Notes under the pieces: model-generated
What the model was told of the DNA's origin: nothing
Seen by the model: the letters and a program-made list of their open reading frames with translations, nothing else
The model's database searches: none
Position numbers and translations under genes: made by a program
Assembly (NCBI GenBank): GCA_023481285.1
Contig: JAMCWL010000038.1
Span: forward strand, 1-42,541
Origin: Actinomycetota bacterium
GTDB lineage: Bacteria > Actinomycetota > Aquicultoria > Aquicultorales > JAMCWL01
Direction: 5' to 3'
Length of the DNA: 42,541 bases
Part shown: positions 8,605 through 16,871 of the stretch, piece after piece
How the letters are laid out: every line of letters starts with the position of its first letter
Numbering within the stretch: the stretch's first letter is position 1

Positions 8605-9809
8605 ACGAATCCTCTCCGTTTCAGAAGGGACTTGCGGGAATCCTCAAACCTGACGCCCTGCTTTACGAGGGCCATCTCGATAAGCCTCTCAAAATTATCC
8701 CGGTCCGGCCCTTTAACCACCGCCTGCTCGTGGGCCTCCGCGAGCGAAACCGGATAGCCTCTCCCCTTGACCGCCTGGTCGAAGAGGAGTGTGTGGACCT
8801 GGTCTTTGAGCTTCGGGTCCTCCGCTATCCAGCGCGGGATCTCGACCCGCGCTACCTCGGATCCGACATTTAGATAGAAGAAGCAGACGCGGTCTTCTTC
8901 CGGGTAGGCTTCCAGGATGTAAGAGGCCTTGGATGAAAAGCTCTCAAAGACCGCAGACCGTTCTCCGACTTGCAAGATTGAACGGAAGAGTGTCACGTCG
9001 GTTAGACCGTCGATTATCGCACATTCTCTCCGGGACCTGGGGATGGCCGAGCACTGCTTGTCGCAGTCAATTTCGTTCTTAGCGCACACCCCGATCTTCA
9101 GGAGGTTTACGACGTCGGTCGAGCCGGACGCGCTGATGTAGCCCGCGACGGGCACCCCGGCGCGCTTGGCTTCCGCGAAAAGCGAGAACATCTCTTGGAA
9201 AACTTGCCATTTCAGATCCGCCGTTCCGAGTCCTTTAAGCTTGTCCGCTCTGAGCTCGACGTGCCAGAGGATGAGCGTCCCGTCAACCAGGCCGATCGCC
9301 AACTTGGAGGATAGCTTGGCGATTCGCTTCCTTAAGGCGCCATATTCCATCAAGTCGCGCTTGGCCGCTAAGACTTGCCCGTTGACCTCCCGCTCCTCGC
9401 CTCCGAAAGGGACGAACATATCCGCGTCTTCAAAAGCGAGGTGAGGCTCACTTTCAAGCTTGGCGCTTGCGTTTGCGCCGTATGCGATAGTTGCGGCACC
9501 TACATTCACCAGGTGAAGAGGGCCAGTGGCATCCCGGGTGGGGGCGATCTGTGAGCCGTCGGTGGCGACGACCACATAATCCCCGAAGAATTCAGGCTTC
9601 GGGTGGATGGTTGACGGCCGCTCGTCCGTAGGGAGGGCGACCAGCCAGGAGGTCATGGCGCTCTCCGCTTTGGTGCGGAGGTCCGCCTCATTTGAGCTAG
9701 TCAAGCGCTGGCGAGCTAAAGCCAGCTTGTGACCGAGCTCATTCTTTCGGCTGCCTCTATAAGAACCCAAGTTGGCGATCTGGGGATAGAGTTTTGAAAG
9801 GTTAAGCAA
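8601..9809 (-). CDS. nurA: NurA-domain 5'-3' nuclease
   Basis: Nuclease that works inside the HerA ring to resect DNA ends. The NurA domain is recognised from the metal-binding DGSQIAPTRD at about residue 83, the LVDGTLILW strand, VPVAGYISASGS, and the C-terminal segment beginning at VSLAEAHEQAVV. The frame is open further upstream to a TTG at 9881, but that stretch contains the promoter and LexA-type box. I choose TTG 9809 (402 aa): a GGGGG ribosome site lies 7 nt before it and it gives the usual N-terminus (NLSKLYPQI). First gene of the operon; its stop overlaps the next ATG. Confidence 0.9.
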   Translation of the reverse strand: MLNLSKLYPQIANLGSYRGSRKNELGHKLALARQRLTSSNEADLRTKAESAMTSWLVALPTDERPSTIHPKPEFFGDYVVVATDGSQIAPTRDATGPLHLVNVGAATIAYGANASAKLESEPHLAFEDADMFVPFGGEEREVNGQVLAAKRDLMEYGALRKRIAKLSSKLAIGLVDGTLILWHVELRADKLKGLGTADLKWQVFQEMFSLFAEAKRAGVPVAGYISASGSTDVVNLLKIGVCAKNEIDCDKQCSAIPRSRRECAIIDGLTDVTLFRSILQVGERSAVFESFSSKASYILEAYPEEDRVCFFYLNVGSEVARVEIPRWIAEDPKLKDQVHTLLFDQAVKGRGYPVSLAEAHEQAVVKGPDRDNFERLIEMALVKQGVRFEDSRKSLLKRRGFV

Positions 9810-9821
9810 GCGCCATACCCC

Positions 9822-9835
9822 CGAACAATTGTTCG
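9822..9835 (-). promoter_or_regulatory. LexA (SOS) box at the repair-operon promoter
   Basis: CGAACAATTGTTCG is a perfect 14-bp palindrome matching the Gram-positive/actinobacterial SOS box consensus CGAAC-N4-GTTCG. It lies immediately downstream of a -10 element and covers the expected transcription start of nurA, an ideal position for repression. The next gene start is only 13 nt further on. Confidence 0.8.
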
Positions 9836-9840
9836 ACAAT

Positions 9841-9870
9841 ATTCTATCAGACCGTCGGCCCTGCGGGCAA
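9841..9870 (-). promoter_or_regulatory. Promoter of the nurA-herA-mre11-rad50 operon
   Basis: Minus-strand TTGCCC (9865-9870) and TAGAAT (9841-9846) are separated by 18 bp. The start site would fall near 9834, inside the LexA-type box, leaving a leader of about 25 nt before the TTG start of nurA. Confidence 0.55.
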
Positions 9871-9917
9871 TCGATTTTCAAGGAAATTCAAGAGAGTGAG
9901 AGTTGCGGACCTTACAT

Positions 9918-11840
9918 TTAGCGTCTTCCAGATAGACGGAGGGCGACTATGGCGATGTCGTCTCTTAGCCGACCCTCAGCGAAGTCCACCGTCGATCTAA
10001 GCAAGCCCTCTACCATCTCATGGGGATCCCTCGACTCTATAGTGGATAGTACTTTAAGAAGCCTCAAGTCTCCAAAGAACTCAGAACCTCTTCTGGCCTC
10101 TGTTAGACCGTCGGTATAGAGCACCATGCTCTCTTCTTCATCAAGCTTAAAACAACTTTCCTCGTAAACGTAGGTAAATGCGCCTAACGGAAGTCCCTGA
10201 GGCGCTTTAAGAAAGCTACAATCGTTCTTGCAAATAACGGCCGGAGGATGCCCTGCATTTGTAAACCTTGCCTCGCCGGTGCCTTTGTTAATGATTAGAA
10301 GAGCCGCCGTAGCGAACTGGCCGGAGGGGAGCTGGCGCAGCAAGGACCGGTTTGTTTGGCCGAATACAAGGGAAGGAGATGGCTCAACGTAGGCAAGGGT
10401 CCTGACCGAGCTCCTTATCGTCTCGGTGAGCCCCGCCGCTTCTACCCCTTTGCCCGCTACGTCTCCGATGAGCACCGCGACGAGGTCACCTTCAAGCTCA
10501 AATATATCGAAAAAGTCCCCTCCGGCCCTCTCGGCTTCAACGGTTGACTCGTAGGCGACCCCGATCTCCATCCCCGGTATCTTGGGTACCGGTCGAATGA
10601 GATTCTCCTGCAGGATTTCTGCTATCCGGTGCTCGACCTCGTAAAGACGGGCATTCTGAAGGGCTAATGACACGGCCAGCGCTAGTTTATTTGCAAAATC
10701 GATCTCGGCTTTGGCAAAGGGTATGGGCGCCGATCGATAATCAAACAAAAGGACGCCAATAATTTCTCCTTTTACCACTAAGGGGATGGCCAAAGCCGAG
10801 CGGATTCCATACATCATCATCACTTCACGTTTGACCCTTTGGTCGTTGTAAGCGTCATTGATGACGATTGGTTTTTTCGCTCTGACTGCGAGCGCCGTAA
10901 TTGGAGCCTCCTCGTCTGTGAACCGGGCCTCACTTAACTCCGGTGGTAATCCATGGATGTACTTGATTACCCAGCGGCCGTCTTTACGCAGACCTATCCC
11001 GGCCGTCTCGCTCCTTATCGCTTTGCCGGATTCAACAACAACCCTCCGCATTATCTCCTCAAAATCAAGCGTTGAGCTTATAGCCGCATTGATGTTGTTG
11101 AGAGCGTCGCTCAGCTCCCCTGCCCTTTTGCGCTCAGTCACGTCTATCGTTGTGCTTTCATAACCAAGCAACCTGCCGCTGGCATCACGGATCGCGCGCG
11201 CGCTCTCTCGAACCCATATCACACTGCCATCTTTGCGATATACCTGACACTCGAATTCCAACACGGCGTTTTGCTCCTCGATCAGATGAACGAACTCCTC
11301 ATGGCACTTAGGTTCGACATAAAGTTGCATGCGGTTTGTGACGGCCTTCGTCATTTCCTCGACCGAATCGTAGCCATAGATGCGGGCAAATGCGGGGTTT
11401 ATGGTGATTAAGCGCCCGTCAGTCGCGATTTGGGAGATGCCTTCGACGACGTGCTCAAAAATGCTGCGGTATTTCTCTTCCGCTTGCCGCAACTCCTCCG
11501 TTCGCTCTTCCACTCTCTGCTCAAGCGTTTCGGCCAAGCGGCGCAATTCGGCATTGGCTTCTCGGAAGCCACGGTGAGTCATTTCAAATGGAGACAAGCT
11601 CTCTGAAAGGAGCACCGAAGCTGCTTCAACTATCCGAGTGCTCTCTTCGGGCGTAAGGAATAAGAGAGTTGCAAGCGCCTCTCTATGAATCGCCGCCATG
11701 TCTAACACGCCCAATCCCCCGGCGATGGCTTTGCGTCCGATTTCGTACACGCGCTGCAAGGAAGCCTCTTCCGAACCGGAAAGATAGTCCTGCAACGCCG
11801 ACTTGTATTCCTCTAATAACTTAGGCGTTCTGTTGCTCAT
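9918..11840 (-). CDS. rsbU: RsbU-like PP2C phosphatase with PAS and GAF sensors
   Basis: Serine phosphatase expected to dephosphorylate an anti-anti-sigma factor when switched on by RsbT. Order of domains in the 640-residue protein: an RsbU_N-type helical domain (residues 1-85, the RsbT-docking region, with EIGRKAIAGGLGVLDMAAIHREAL-like sequence), a short coiled coil, PAS plus PAC (about 125-240), GAF (about 245-395) and PP2C/SpoIIE (about 420-640). The last has GGDFFDIFE, IGDVAGKGVEAA, LYTDGLTEAR and RDDIAIVALRL, which carry the metal-binding aspartates. ATG 11840 has AGGA 7 nt upstream; TTG 11846 is an alternative. Classical RsbU lacks PAS and GAF, so this version can take extra signals. 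It is last in the stressosome operon. Confidence 0.9.
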   Translation of the reverse strand: MSNRTPKLLEEYKSALQDYLSGSEEASLQRVYEIGRKAIAGGLGVLDMAAIHREALATLLFLTPEESTRIVEAASVLLSESLSPFEMTHRGFREANAELRRLAETLEQRVEERTEELRQAEEKYRSIFEHVVEGISQIATDGRLITINPAFARIYGYDSVEEMTKAVTNRMQLYVEPKCHEEFVHLIEEQNAVLEFECQVYRKDGSVIWVRESARAIRDASGRLLGYESTTIDVTERKRAGELSDALNNINAAISSTLDFEEIMRRVVVESGKAIRSETAGIGLRKDGRWVIKYIHGLPPELSEARFTDEEAPITALAVRAKKPIVINDAYNDQRVKREVMMMYGIRSALAIPLVVKGEIIGVLLFDYRSAPIPFAKAEIDFANKLALAVSLALQNARLYEVEHRIAEILQENLIRPVPKIPGMEIGVAYESTVEAERAGGDFFDIFELEGDLVAVLIGDVAGKGVEAAGLTETIRSSVRTLAYVEPSPSLVFGQTNRSLLRQLPSGQFATAALLIINKGTGEARFTNAGHPPAVICKNDCSFLKAPQGLPLGAFTYVYEESCFKLDEEESMVLYTDGLTEARRGSEFFGDLRLLKVLSTIESRDPHEMVEGLLRSTVDFAEGRLRDDIAIVALRLSGRR

Positions 11841-12456
11841 GACCAAATCCTATATAGCGAACGACCAGCACTAACGCGTCGTCTGTGCCCTTGGCAAATC
11901 GGTCAAGGATGCGGTCGGCGATCTGCTGGGGCGCATCGCTTAGGTCCAGGTCTTCGGCGAAACCGCCGCGGATCCCATCGGTTGCAAGAATCAGCGTGTC
12001 GCCGGGCTTGATAGATAAGACCGAAGCTTTCAGTGGGGGTAATCTGTAGCCCACCACTCCGCCGCGCAGCAAAAGCCACTCACGAGCAGGGGCGTTAACA
12101 TCTGTACGCACCAGTACGCTTTCTATGTTGCCCACGCCCAACCACGTTAACATCTCATCAAGCGCGTTAATTGAGGCCAGGCTCATCACCACCCCGCGAG
12201 TGCGCCTGAGGCTCTCATGGCATAGTTCGAGCAGCGAAGCAAGGGGTTCACGGGCGTGTCTCTCCGCAGTCGCGATAGCGGTCTTGGCGGCTTCGGCCGC
12301 CTCGGTGCCGTGTCCTAGACCATCGACCATCGCCACCAAGACGCCATTTTGGAAAGATTTGACCAAGTACCGGTCGCCTATTTGCGCTTCCCCTGCCAGC
12401 GCCAGCGCGGCAACGCCCCAGTCTATGAGTTGGTCGCCAATACCCGTCACCTCCAT
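11821..12456 (-). CDS. rsbX: RsbX-like PP2C/SpoIIE serine phosphatase
   Basis: A 211-residue single-domain PP2C-type phosphatase with MVDGLGHGTEAAEAA (about residue 40) and LATDGIRGGFAED (about residue 150). Such small phosphatases reset the stressosome by removing phosphates from RsbS and RsbR. The gene overlaps both rsbT upstream (10 nt) and the rsbU-like gene downstream, so it belongs to the same transcript. The name rests on domain type, size and position; the substrate is inferred. Confidence 0.85.
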   Translation of the reverse strand: MEVTGIGDQLIDWGVAALALAGEAQIGDRYLVKSFQNGVLVAMVDGLGHGTEAAEAAKTAIATAERHAREPLASLLELCHESLRRTRGVVMSLASINALDEMLTWLGVGNIESVLVRTDVNAPAREWLLLRGGVVGYRLPPLKASVLSIKPGDTLILATDGIRGGFAEDLDLSDAPQQIADRILDRFAKGTDDALVLVVRYIGFGHEQQNA

Positions 12457-12845
12457 TTCCCCACCGTCACCGTCGTTCCCTTGCCGACTTCGGAGACGAT
12501 TTCAAACTCGTCCATCAGCCGCCTTGCCCCCGGCAGCCCAAGCCCCAACCCCTTTCCCGTCGAGTAGCCATCCTGCATGGCTAGGGCGACGTCCGGTATA
12601 CCCGGTCCATCGTCGCGAGCCACGATGACAATGCCGCGCCTGGCGCCCCGCTCGGCAAGCCGGATAATTATCTCACCGTGTCCGGCATATTCGATGATGT
12701 TTCGCGCTAGCTCTGAAATGGCGGAAGCGATGATGGTCAAATCGCTGCCCGAGAAGCCCACCCACTCGGCCAAAGCGCGCCCCTTTTGGCGGGCGGTTAT
12801 AATGTCGGCATCCGTACTTATGGGCACGCGCATTTCATCAGCCAC
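12447..12845 (-). CDS. rsbT: RsbT serine/threonine kinase (switch protein)
   Basis: GHKL-fold kinase that phosphorylates RsbR and RsbS in the stressosome, is then released, and activates RsbU. The 132-residue length equals that of typical RsbT. Visible ATP-site motifs: ELARNIIEYAGHGEI (N box), RDDGPGIPD (G1) and YSTGKGLGLGLPGARRLMD (G2). Start is GTG 12845 with AAGGGG 8 nt before it. It lies 5 nt after rsbS and overlaps the RsbX-like gene by 10 nt. Confidence 0.93.
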   Translation of the reverse strand: MADEMRVPISTDADIITARQKGRALAEWVGFSGSDLTIIASAISELARNIIEYAGHGEIIIRLAERGARRGIVIVARDDGPGIPDVALAMQDGYSTGKGLGLGLPGARRLMDEFEIVSEVGKGTTVTVGKWR

Positions 12846-12850
12846 TGACG

Positions 12851-13213
12851 CTACCCCTTAGTTTGCCGGTCCAGGAAAGCAAGGCCTTCGTCCAGGTCCA
12901 AAGCTGTCTCCACATCTTCCATTCGAAGCGTCAAGCCCAACTGCACCATCGAAAAGGCGACTTCGGGCTGGACACCGACAATGACGGTCTCCGCACCCCG
13001 CAACCTGGTCATCAGAGCGGTAGACCGGAGGGTGCGCGTAGCGAATGAGTCCATCACGTCTAGCGCCGTAACATCGACGATCACCCCCCGTGATCGAAGC
13101 TTCCCCACCTGGTCTACCAGCTCGTTTTGCATTCGCAGGAAGTCGGCGTCGCTGAGCGCGGACTGGATGGGTGCAATCAGGTAATCACCCTGTTTGAGAA
13201 TCGGGACCCGCAT
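12851..13213 (-). CDS. rsbS: RsbS stressosome scaffold (STAS domain)
   Basis: Single STAS domain of 120 residues that forms the stressosome core and holds RsbT. The conserved DVMDSFATRTLR segment (about residues 55-66) carries the serine that RsbT phosphorylates in known RsbS proteins. It starts ATG 13213, 11 nt after rsbR, and is followed 5 nt later by rsbT, the standard gene order of stressosome modules. Confidence 0.93.
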   Translation of the reverse strand: MRVPILKQGDYLIAPIQSALSDADFLRMQNELVDQVGKLRSRGVIVDVTALDVMDSFATRTLRSTALMTRLRGAETVIVGVQPEVAFSMVQLGLTLRMEDVETALDLDEGLAFLDRQTKG

Positions 13214-13224
13214 CTTTACTCCAC

Positions 13225-14106
13225 CTACCGGATCTCAGTCGCTTGCTCGGTTGTAATAACTTTGTAGCCTAGTAGGCGATCGGCTGCTTCAATACCGCCT
13301 TGAAGGTCGCCCACGGTATTCAGCTTGCTCAAGTCAACGCCAATGGTTACCAGCGTCTGGGAGACCTCGGCCGATAAGCCGGTTACGATGACCACCGCGC
13401 CCATGAGCCGCGATGCTTCGACCGTCTGGATCAGATTATTGGCGACTTTGGAGTCGACCGTAGGAACGCCCGTGATGTCGATGACCACGACTTTGGCGCG
13501 GTTGGCGCGGATGGAACGCAGCAGTTGCTCGGTAAGCTGACGGGCGCGCTGGGCATCAATCAGGCCTATGATCGGCATGATAAGCAGCCGATTGCGGACC
13601 TGCAGCACCGGGGTGGAGATTTCGCGGATGGCTTCCTGTTGTTGGCGAACGACTTTTTCGCGTTCGTCGATGAACGCCAGCGCGATGATGGAGAGTATCT
13701 TGTTGGCAACGGGTTCGTAGATGTCCAGCGCCGCCGATAGCCGTTTCATATCCTTTTGATACCGCTCAAACAGACTGCGCCCATAGACATCGCGCAAAGT
13801 AAGCATGCCGCCGATTATTTGCTCACTCGTCATCCCGCGCAATACTCCGCGCTCGGCCAAGGTGGTGGCGTAGGTCTGAGCGCGGTCGTACTGGCCGGTT
13901 TCAAGACAGCCGATGCAGGTATCGTAAATCGTGGCGGATTCGGTTTCGATTTCCGTCTGAGTTAGGCCTGCCAGCAATCCTTTTGCCGTCATCTGCTCTA
14001 CCCATTGCTGCCTCAGTTCCTCTCTTTTTTCGGTGAAGTGCTCCACCAACTCGCGCCGAAGTGCGGCGACGGAGCGGGCGCCCCACTCTTCAGGCTGAGT
14101 TACCAT
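13225..14106 (-). CDS. rsbR: RsbR-type stressosome sensor (RsbRD-like N-domain plus STAS)
   Basis: Sensory subunit of the stressosome. The 293 residues divide into an all-helical N-terminal sensor domain (1-150) that resembles the RsbRD_N type rather than the globin-like domain of RsbRA, a linker helix (EKVVRQQQEAIREISTPVL), and a C-terminal STAS domain (165-280). The STAS domain has DITGVPTVDSKVANNL and VTGLSAEVSQTLV, holding the candidate phosphothreonines. Start ATG 14106 follows AAGGAGGT. It is first in the rsbRST-X-U operon. The signal it senses cannot be read from the sequence. Confidence 0.92.
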   Translation of the reverse strand: MVTQPEEWGARSVAALRRELVEHFTEKREELRQQWVEQMTAKGLLAGLTQTEIETESATIYDTCIGCLETGQYDRAQTYATTLAERGVLRGMTSEQIIGGMLTLRDVYGRSLFERYQKDMKRLSAALDIYEPVANKILSIIALAFIDEREKVVRQQQEAIREISTPVLQVRNRLLIMPIIGLIDAQRARQLTEQLLRSIRANRAKVVVIDITGVPTVDSKVANNLIQTVEASRLMGAVVIVTGLSAEVSQTLVTIGVDLSKLNTVGDLQGGIEAADRLLGYKVITTEQATEIR

Positions 14107-14211
14107 TTATTACCTCCTTGAAGTTCATTCTTGAAATTGAGCAGTTCAAGAGTTTCTTGCTCGCGTCCTCGTCCCATTCAATCTATATCCATGGTCAGCG
14201 GTTTCAGAACT

Positions 14212-14248
14212 GTTTCATAAGAATGTTTCAGCACCGTTTCATAAGAAT
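14212..14248. repeat. Tandem 13-bp direct repeat in the rsbR/DUF523 divergent region
   Basis: GTTTCATAAGAAT occurs twice, at 14212-14224 and 14236-14248, with a pitch of 24 bp, a little over two helical turns. It lies between divergent rsbR and the DUF523 gene and could be a binding site for a regulator or part of a promoter. On the plus strand TTTCAT (14237-14242) and TAGAAT (14260-14265) are 17 bp apart and could form a promoter for the DUF523 operon. Confidence 0.5.
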
Positions 14249-14332
14249 ATGCCTCCGGTTAGAATAGGAGGAAATGACGGTTAAGGCGGCGCTGGAGAAA
14301 TATAGAAACAACCTAGGTTCTTTGGAGGAGCG

Positions 14333-14812
14333 GTGGCACGACCTAACGGGGGTGAGCGGTATGTCGTGAGCGCCTGCCTCGCGGGTGCTCGCAGCCGGTT
14401 CGACGGGACGTCAAAGAGGTCGGCAAGGGTCGAGCGCCTGGTTCGTGATGGCGAGGCCATCCCCGTCTGTCCGGAGCAGCTTGGAGGCCTTCCCACTCCG
14501 AGACCGGCGGCCGAGATCGCGGGCGGAGGCGGCGCGGCCGTCCTTGCTGACCGGGCGCGTGTTCTGACGGCAAACGGTTCCGACCTGACGGCGAATTTTC
14601 TACGGGGCGCCGAGGAGGCGGCCGCTTTGGCGGAGCTCTTCGGGGCGACGAGTGCGATCCTCAAGAGCCGGAGCCCGTCATGCGGCTGTGGGGCGGTCTA
14701 CGATGGGAGCTTCAAGGACCGAGTTGTCGACGGCGATGGCGTTCTGACCGCCCTCTTGCGACGAAAAGGGCTCAAGGTAATGACCGAAGAAGAGTTTGAG
14801 AAGATAGGTTAA
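14333..14812 (+). CDS. DUF523 family protein
   Basis: Small cysteine-rich protein of the DUF523 family, function not established. Family marks seen: VVSACLAGARSRFDG at the N-terminus, PVCPEQLGGLPTPRP (about residue 50) and ILKSRSPSCGCGAVYDGSF (about residue 112), whose cysteines suggest metal or cofactor binding. GTG 14333 follows GGAGG by 4 nt and preserves the first beta-strand; a GTG at 14366 would remove it. It begins a plus-strand run with the PHP phosphatase gene 7 nt downstream. Confidence 0.85.
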   Translation: MARPNGGERYVVSACLAGARSRFDGTSKRSARVERLVRDGEAIPVCPEQLGGLPTPRPAAEIAGGGGAAVLADRARVLTANGSDLTANFLRGAEEAAALAELFGATSAILKSRSPSCGCGAVYDGSFKDRVVDGDGVLTALLRRKGLKVMTEEEFEKIG

Positions 14813-14819
14813 GCATTAT

Positions 14820-15656
14820 ATGGAAAGAAGAATCAACGGAATGGTCGACTACCACCTGCACACCGCCCGCTGTGGGCACGCCCGCGGCTCGATGCGCGAG
14901 TATGTCAAGCGCGCCGTTCAATTGGGCTTTTCGGAGATCGGATTCGCCGACCACCTGCCCCTCTTGAACCGGCGCGATAGCTCTCTCACGATGGACGAAA
15001 GCGAGCTTCCAGGCTACCTCCAGGAGATCGAGTCGATAAGAGAAGATTTCCCGGGCATCGAAATCAAAGCGGGCATCGAGGCCGATTTCTTCCCGGATCT
15101 TGTCCGGGAGACCGCCGATGTGCTTAAACGCTATCCTTTCGATTATGTCATAGGCTCAGTTCACTTTCTGGACGGATGGGGTTTCGATGACCCTCGTGGA
15201 CAAGCCGGCTATGCGGGAAGACGCCCGCCGGAGGTCTACGAGGAGTACTTCAATGCCCTCATCGCGTCGGCTGAAAGCCGCCTCTTCGACATAATCGCCC
15301 ACCCCGATCTCATCAAGAAGTACGATTACCGCCCCGGCGTTGACGTATCGCTCCTGTACGCGGAGGCCGCGCGCGCCATCGCGGAATCAGGGGCGGCGGT
15401 CGAGATAAATACGGCAGGTTTGCGCAAGCCGGTCGGCGAAATCTATCCGACCCTCGATTTTCTGGAGCTCTGCCAAGAGAAGGGAGCGCCGCTTACTTTC
15501 GGCTCGGACGCCCACGCCCCGGAAGAGGTCGGCCGGGATTTCAACGCCGCCGCCGTGTTGGCCCGGGAGGCCGGTTACCGCCGGGTGGCGACATTTGCGG
15601 GAAGGCAAATGACGCTTGCCGATATTCCTTTAGGAGGTATGACAGGTGGCAGGTAA
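14820..15656 (+). CDS. hisJ: PHP-domain histidinol-phosphatase-like hydrolase
   Basis: Metal-dependent phosphoesterase of the PHP family, most like HisJ/HisK histidinol phosphatases (278 aa, normal length). Metal-ligand motifs are all present: DYHLHTARCGH (I), IGFADHLPL (II), GIEADFF and IGSVHF (III), IIAHPDLIKKY, VEINTAGLRKP and FGSDAH (IV). The start ATG 14820 has a weak ribosome site; ATG 14841 is possible. The 3' end overlaps the next GTG by 11 nt. No other histidine genes are nearby, so another phosphoester may be the substrate; the hisJ symbol is by similarity only. Confidence 0.8.
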   Translation: MERRINGMVDYHLHTARCGHARGSMREYVKRAVQLGFSEIGFADHLPLLNRRDSSLTMDESELPGYLQEIESIREDFPGIEIKAGIEADFFPDLVRETADVLKRYPFDYVIGSVHFLDGWGFDDPRGQAGYAGRRPPEVYEEYFNALIASAESRLFDIIAHPDLIKKYDYRPGVDVSLLYAEAARAIAESGAAVEINTAGLRKPVGEIYPTLDFLELCQEKGAPLTFGSDAHAPEEVGRDFNAAAVLAREAGYRRVATFAGRQMTLADIPLGGMTGGR

Positions 15657-16677
15657 GAAGGTCAAGGCGGTCGCCCTGATGTCAGGAGGGCTCGACTCGA
15701 CGCTCGCCGTCAAGCTCGTCGAGCAGCAGGGGATCGAGGTCGTCGGAGTCAATTTCAAGACGCCGTTTTTTGGGCCGTCGAAAGCCAAAGCCGCCGCTGA
15801 ACGACTTGGGGTTGAGCTCATCGTCCTCGACATAACGGGCGACCATATGGAGATCGTCAAGCACCCGAAGCACGGCTACGGGCGCTTTATGAATCCATGT
15901 ATAGACTGCCACGCTTATATGGTGCGGCGGGCGGGTGAAGTCATGCGGGAGGTCGGCGCCAGCTTCATCATCACGGGGGAGGTCCTCGGGGAGCGTCCCA
16001 AGAGTCAAAACCCACAGGCTCTCAAGATAGTGGAGCGGGATTCCGGTTACGAGGGACACATCTTGCGTCCACTCTCGGCCAAGCTGCTGGAGCCGACGAT
16101 TCCGGAGAAAGAGGGAGTGGTCGACCGGGAAAAGCTCCTTGATATCCAGGGCAGAAGCCGCAAGCGACAGTTCGAGCTGGCCAAGGAGGTCGGCATCACC
16201 GAGTACCCAAGCCCGGCCGGAGGCTGTCTGCTTACCGATCCCGTCTTCTCGGGCAGGCTGCGACAGCTCTTCAAAGAAAAGCCCGACGCCGACGAGGGTG
16301 ATGTTGAGCTTCAAAAGGTCGGTCGCCATTTCGAGGGGGAGGACGGATCGTTCATCGTCGTCGGCCGCAACGAGGCGGAGAACGACCGGCTTCTCGCACT
16401 GGCCGGGGAGGGAGACCTCTTGTTGGAGGCCAAGGATATCCCCGGCCCCGTCACGCTGCTGCGCGGGACAAGCAGTCAGAATGAGCTTCGAGCGGCTGCA
16501 GCGCTCACCGCCCGCTATGGGAAAGCGCGCTCTCTCGAACGCGTTGAAGTGTGGCGTTGGCGGGCGGGTGAGGAGGCCCGCGAAATCGAGGCCGTAGACT
16601 ACCCACCGGAAGCCTACACCATCGAAGGCCATGAAAGTGCCATCCCGTTGGTCAAGCCGAGAAAGCCAGGGCCTTAA
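15646..16677 (+). CDS. PP-loop ATPase of the ThiI/MnmA type
   Basis: Adenylating enzyme of the PP-loop superfamily, probably acting in tRNA thiolation or a related sulfur transfer. The pyrophosphate loop is ALMSGGLDSTLAVKL (about residue 10), followed by MNPCIDCHAYMVRRAGE (CxxC, about residue 84), IITGEVLGERPKSQN and the SPAGGCLLTDP segment seen in ThiI-like proteins. It lacks the THUMP domain of true ThiI. A C-terminal extension after residue 210 is less conserved. GTG 15646 lies 7 nt after AGGAGG within the preceding gene. The exact substrate is not evident. Confidence 0.8.
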   Translation: MAGKKVKAVALMSGGLDSTLAVKLVEQQGIEVVGVNFKTPFFGPSKAKAAAERLGVELIVLDITGDHMEIVKHPKHGYGRFMNPCIDCHAYMVRRAGEVMREVGASFIITGEVLGERPKSQNPQALKIVERDSGYEGHILRPLSAKLLEPTIPEKEGVVDREKLLDIQGRSRKRQFELAKEVGITEYPSPAGGCLLTDPVFSGRLRQLFKEKPDADEGDVELQKVGRHFEGEDGSFIVVGRNEAENDRLLALAGEGDLLLEAKDIPGPVTLLRGTSSQNELRAAAALTARYGKARSLERVEVWRWRAGEEAREIEAVDYPPEAYTIEGHESAIPLVKPRKPGP

Positions 16678-16689
16678 GCCCTTTGCAAA

Positions 16690-16850
16690 CAGGCGCCTTT
16701 CCGCTATCCTGGTTTCCTAGTTACCTGGTTTCCTAGTTACTTGGTTTCCTAGTAACCCCATCCACCGCGCATAGCGCCTCCAATAAGCATACGGCGATTC
16801 CAAGAAACTAAGAAACCAGGAGGCTAAGAAACCAGGGCTACTTGCTACTT
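16690..16850. repeat. Intergenic inverted-array repeat element (CCAAGAAAC type, shared core)
   Basis: The left arm repeats CTGGTTTCCTAGTTAC two to three times (16708-16757). The right arm repeats AAGAAACTAAGAAACCAG on the opposite sense (16802-16836), so the arms are inverted copies of about 10-nt units. Between them lies a core, CCATCCACCGCG...CCTCCAATAA (16758-16786). The same core, with one mismatch in 29, is found reversed at 24822-24850, and with two mismatches in 25 at 42432-42456. The element fills the gap between the PP-loop gene and the MTA phosphorylase gene. Confidence 0.8.
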
Positions 16851-16871
16851 GCTATTAACAAGGAGGACTTA

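Noticed and set aside
9810-9881. N-terminal extension of nurA to a TTG at 9881.
   Set aside because: The stretch holds the promoter and LexA-type box and would put them inside the coding region; no ribosome site at 9881.
14274-14369. A 31-codon ORF (MTVKAALEKYRN...) with AGGAGG close by, ending on the GTG of a possible DUF523 start (GTGA).
   Set aside because: The ribosome site is only 2 nt from the ATG, the likely promoter -10 (14260-14265) would start the RNA at about the ATG, and GTG 14333 fits the DUF523 protein better. Too weak to annotate.
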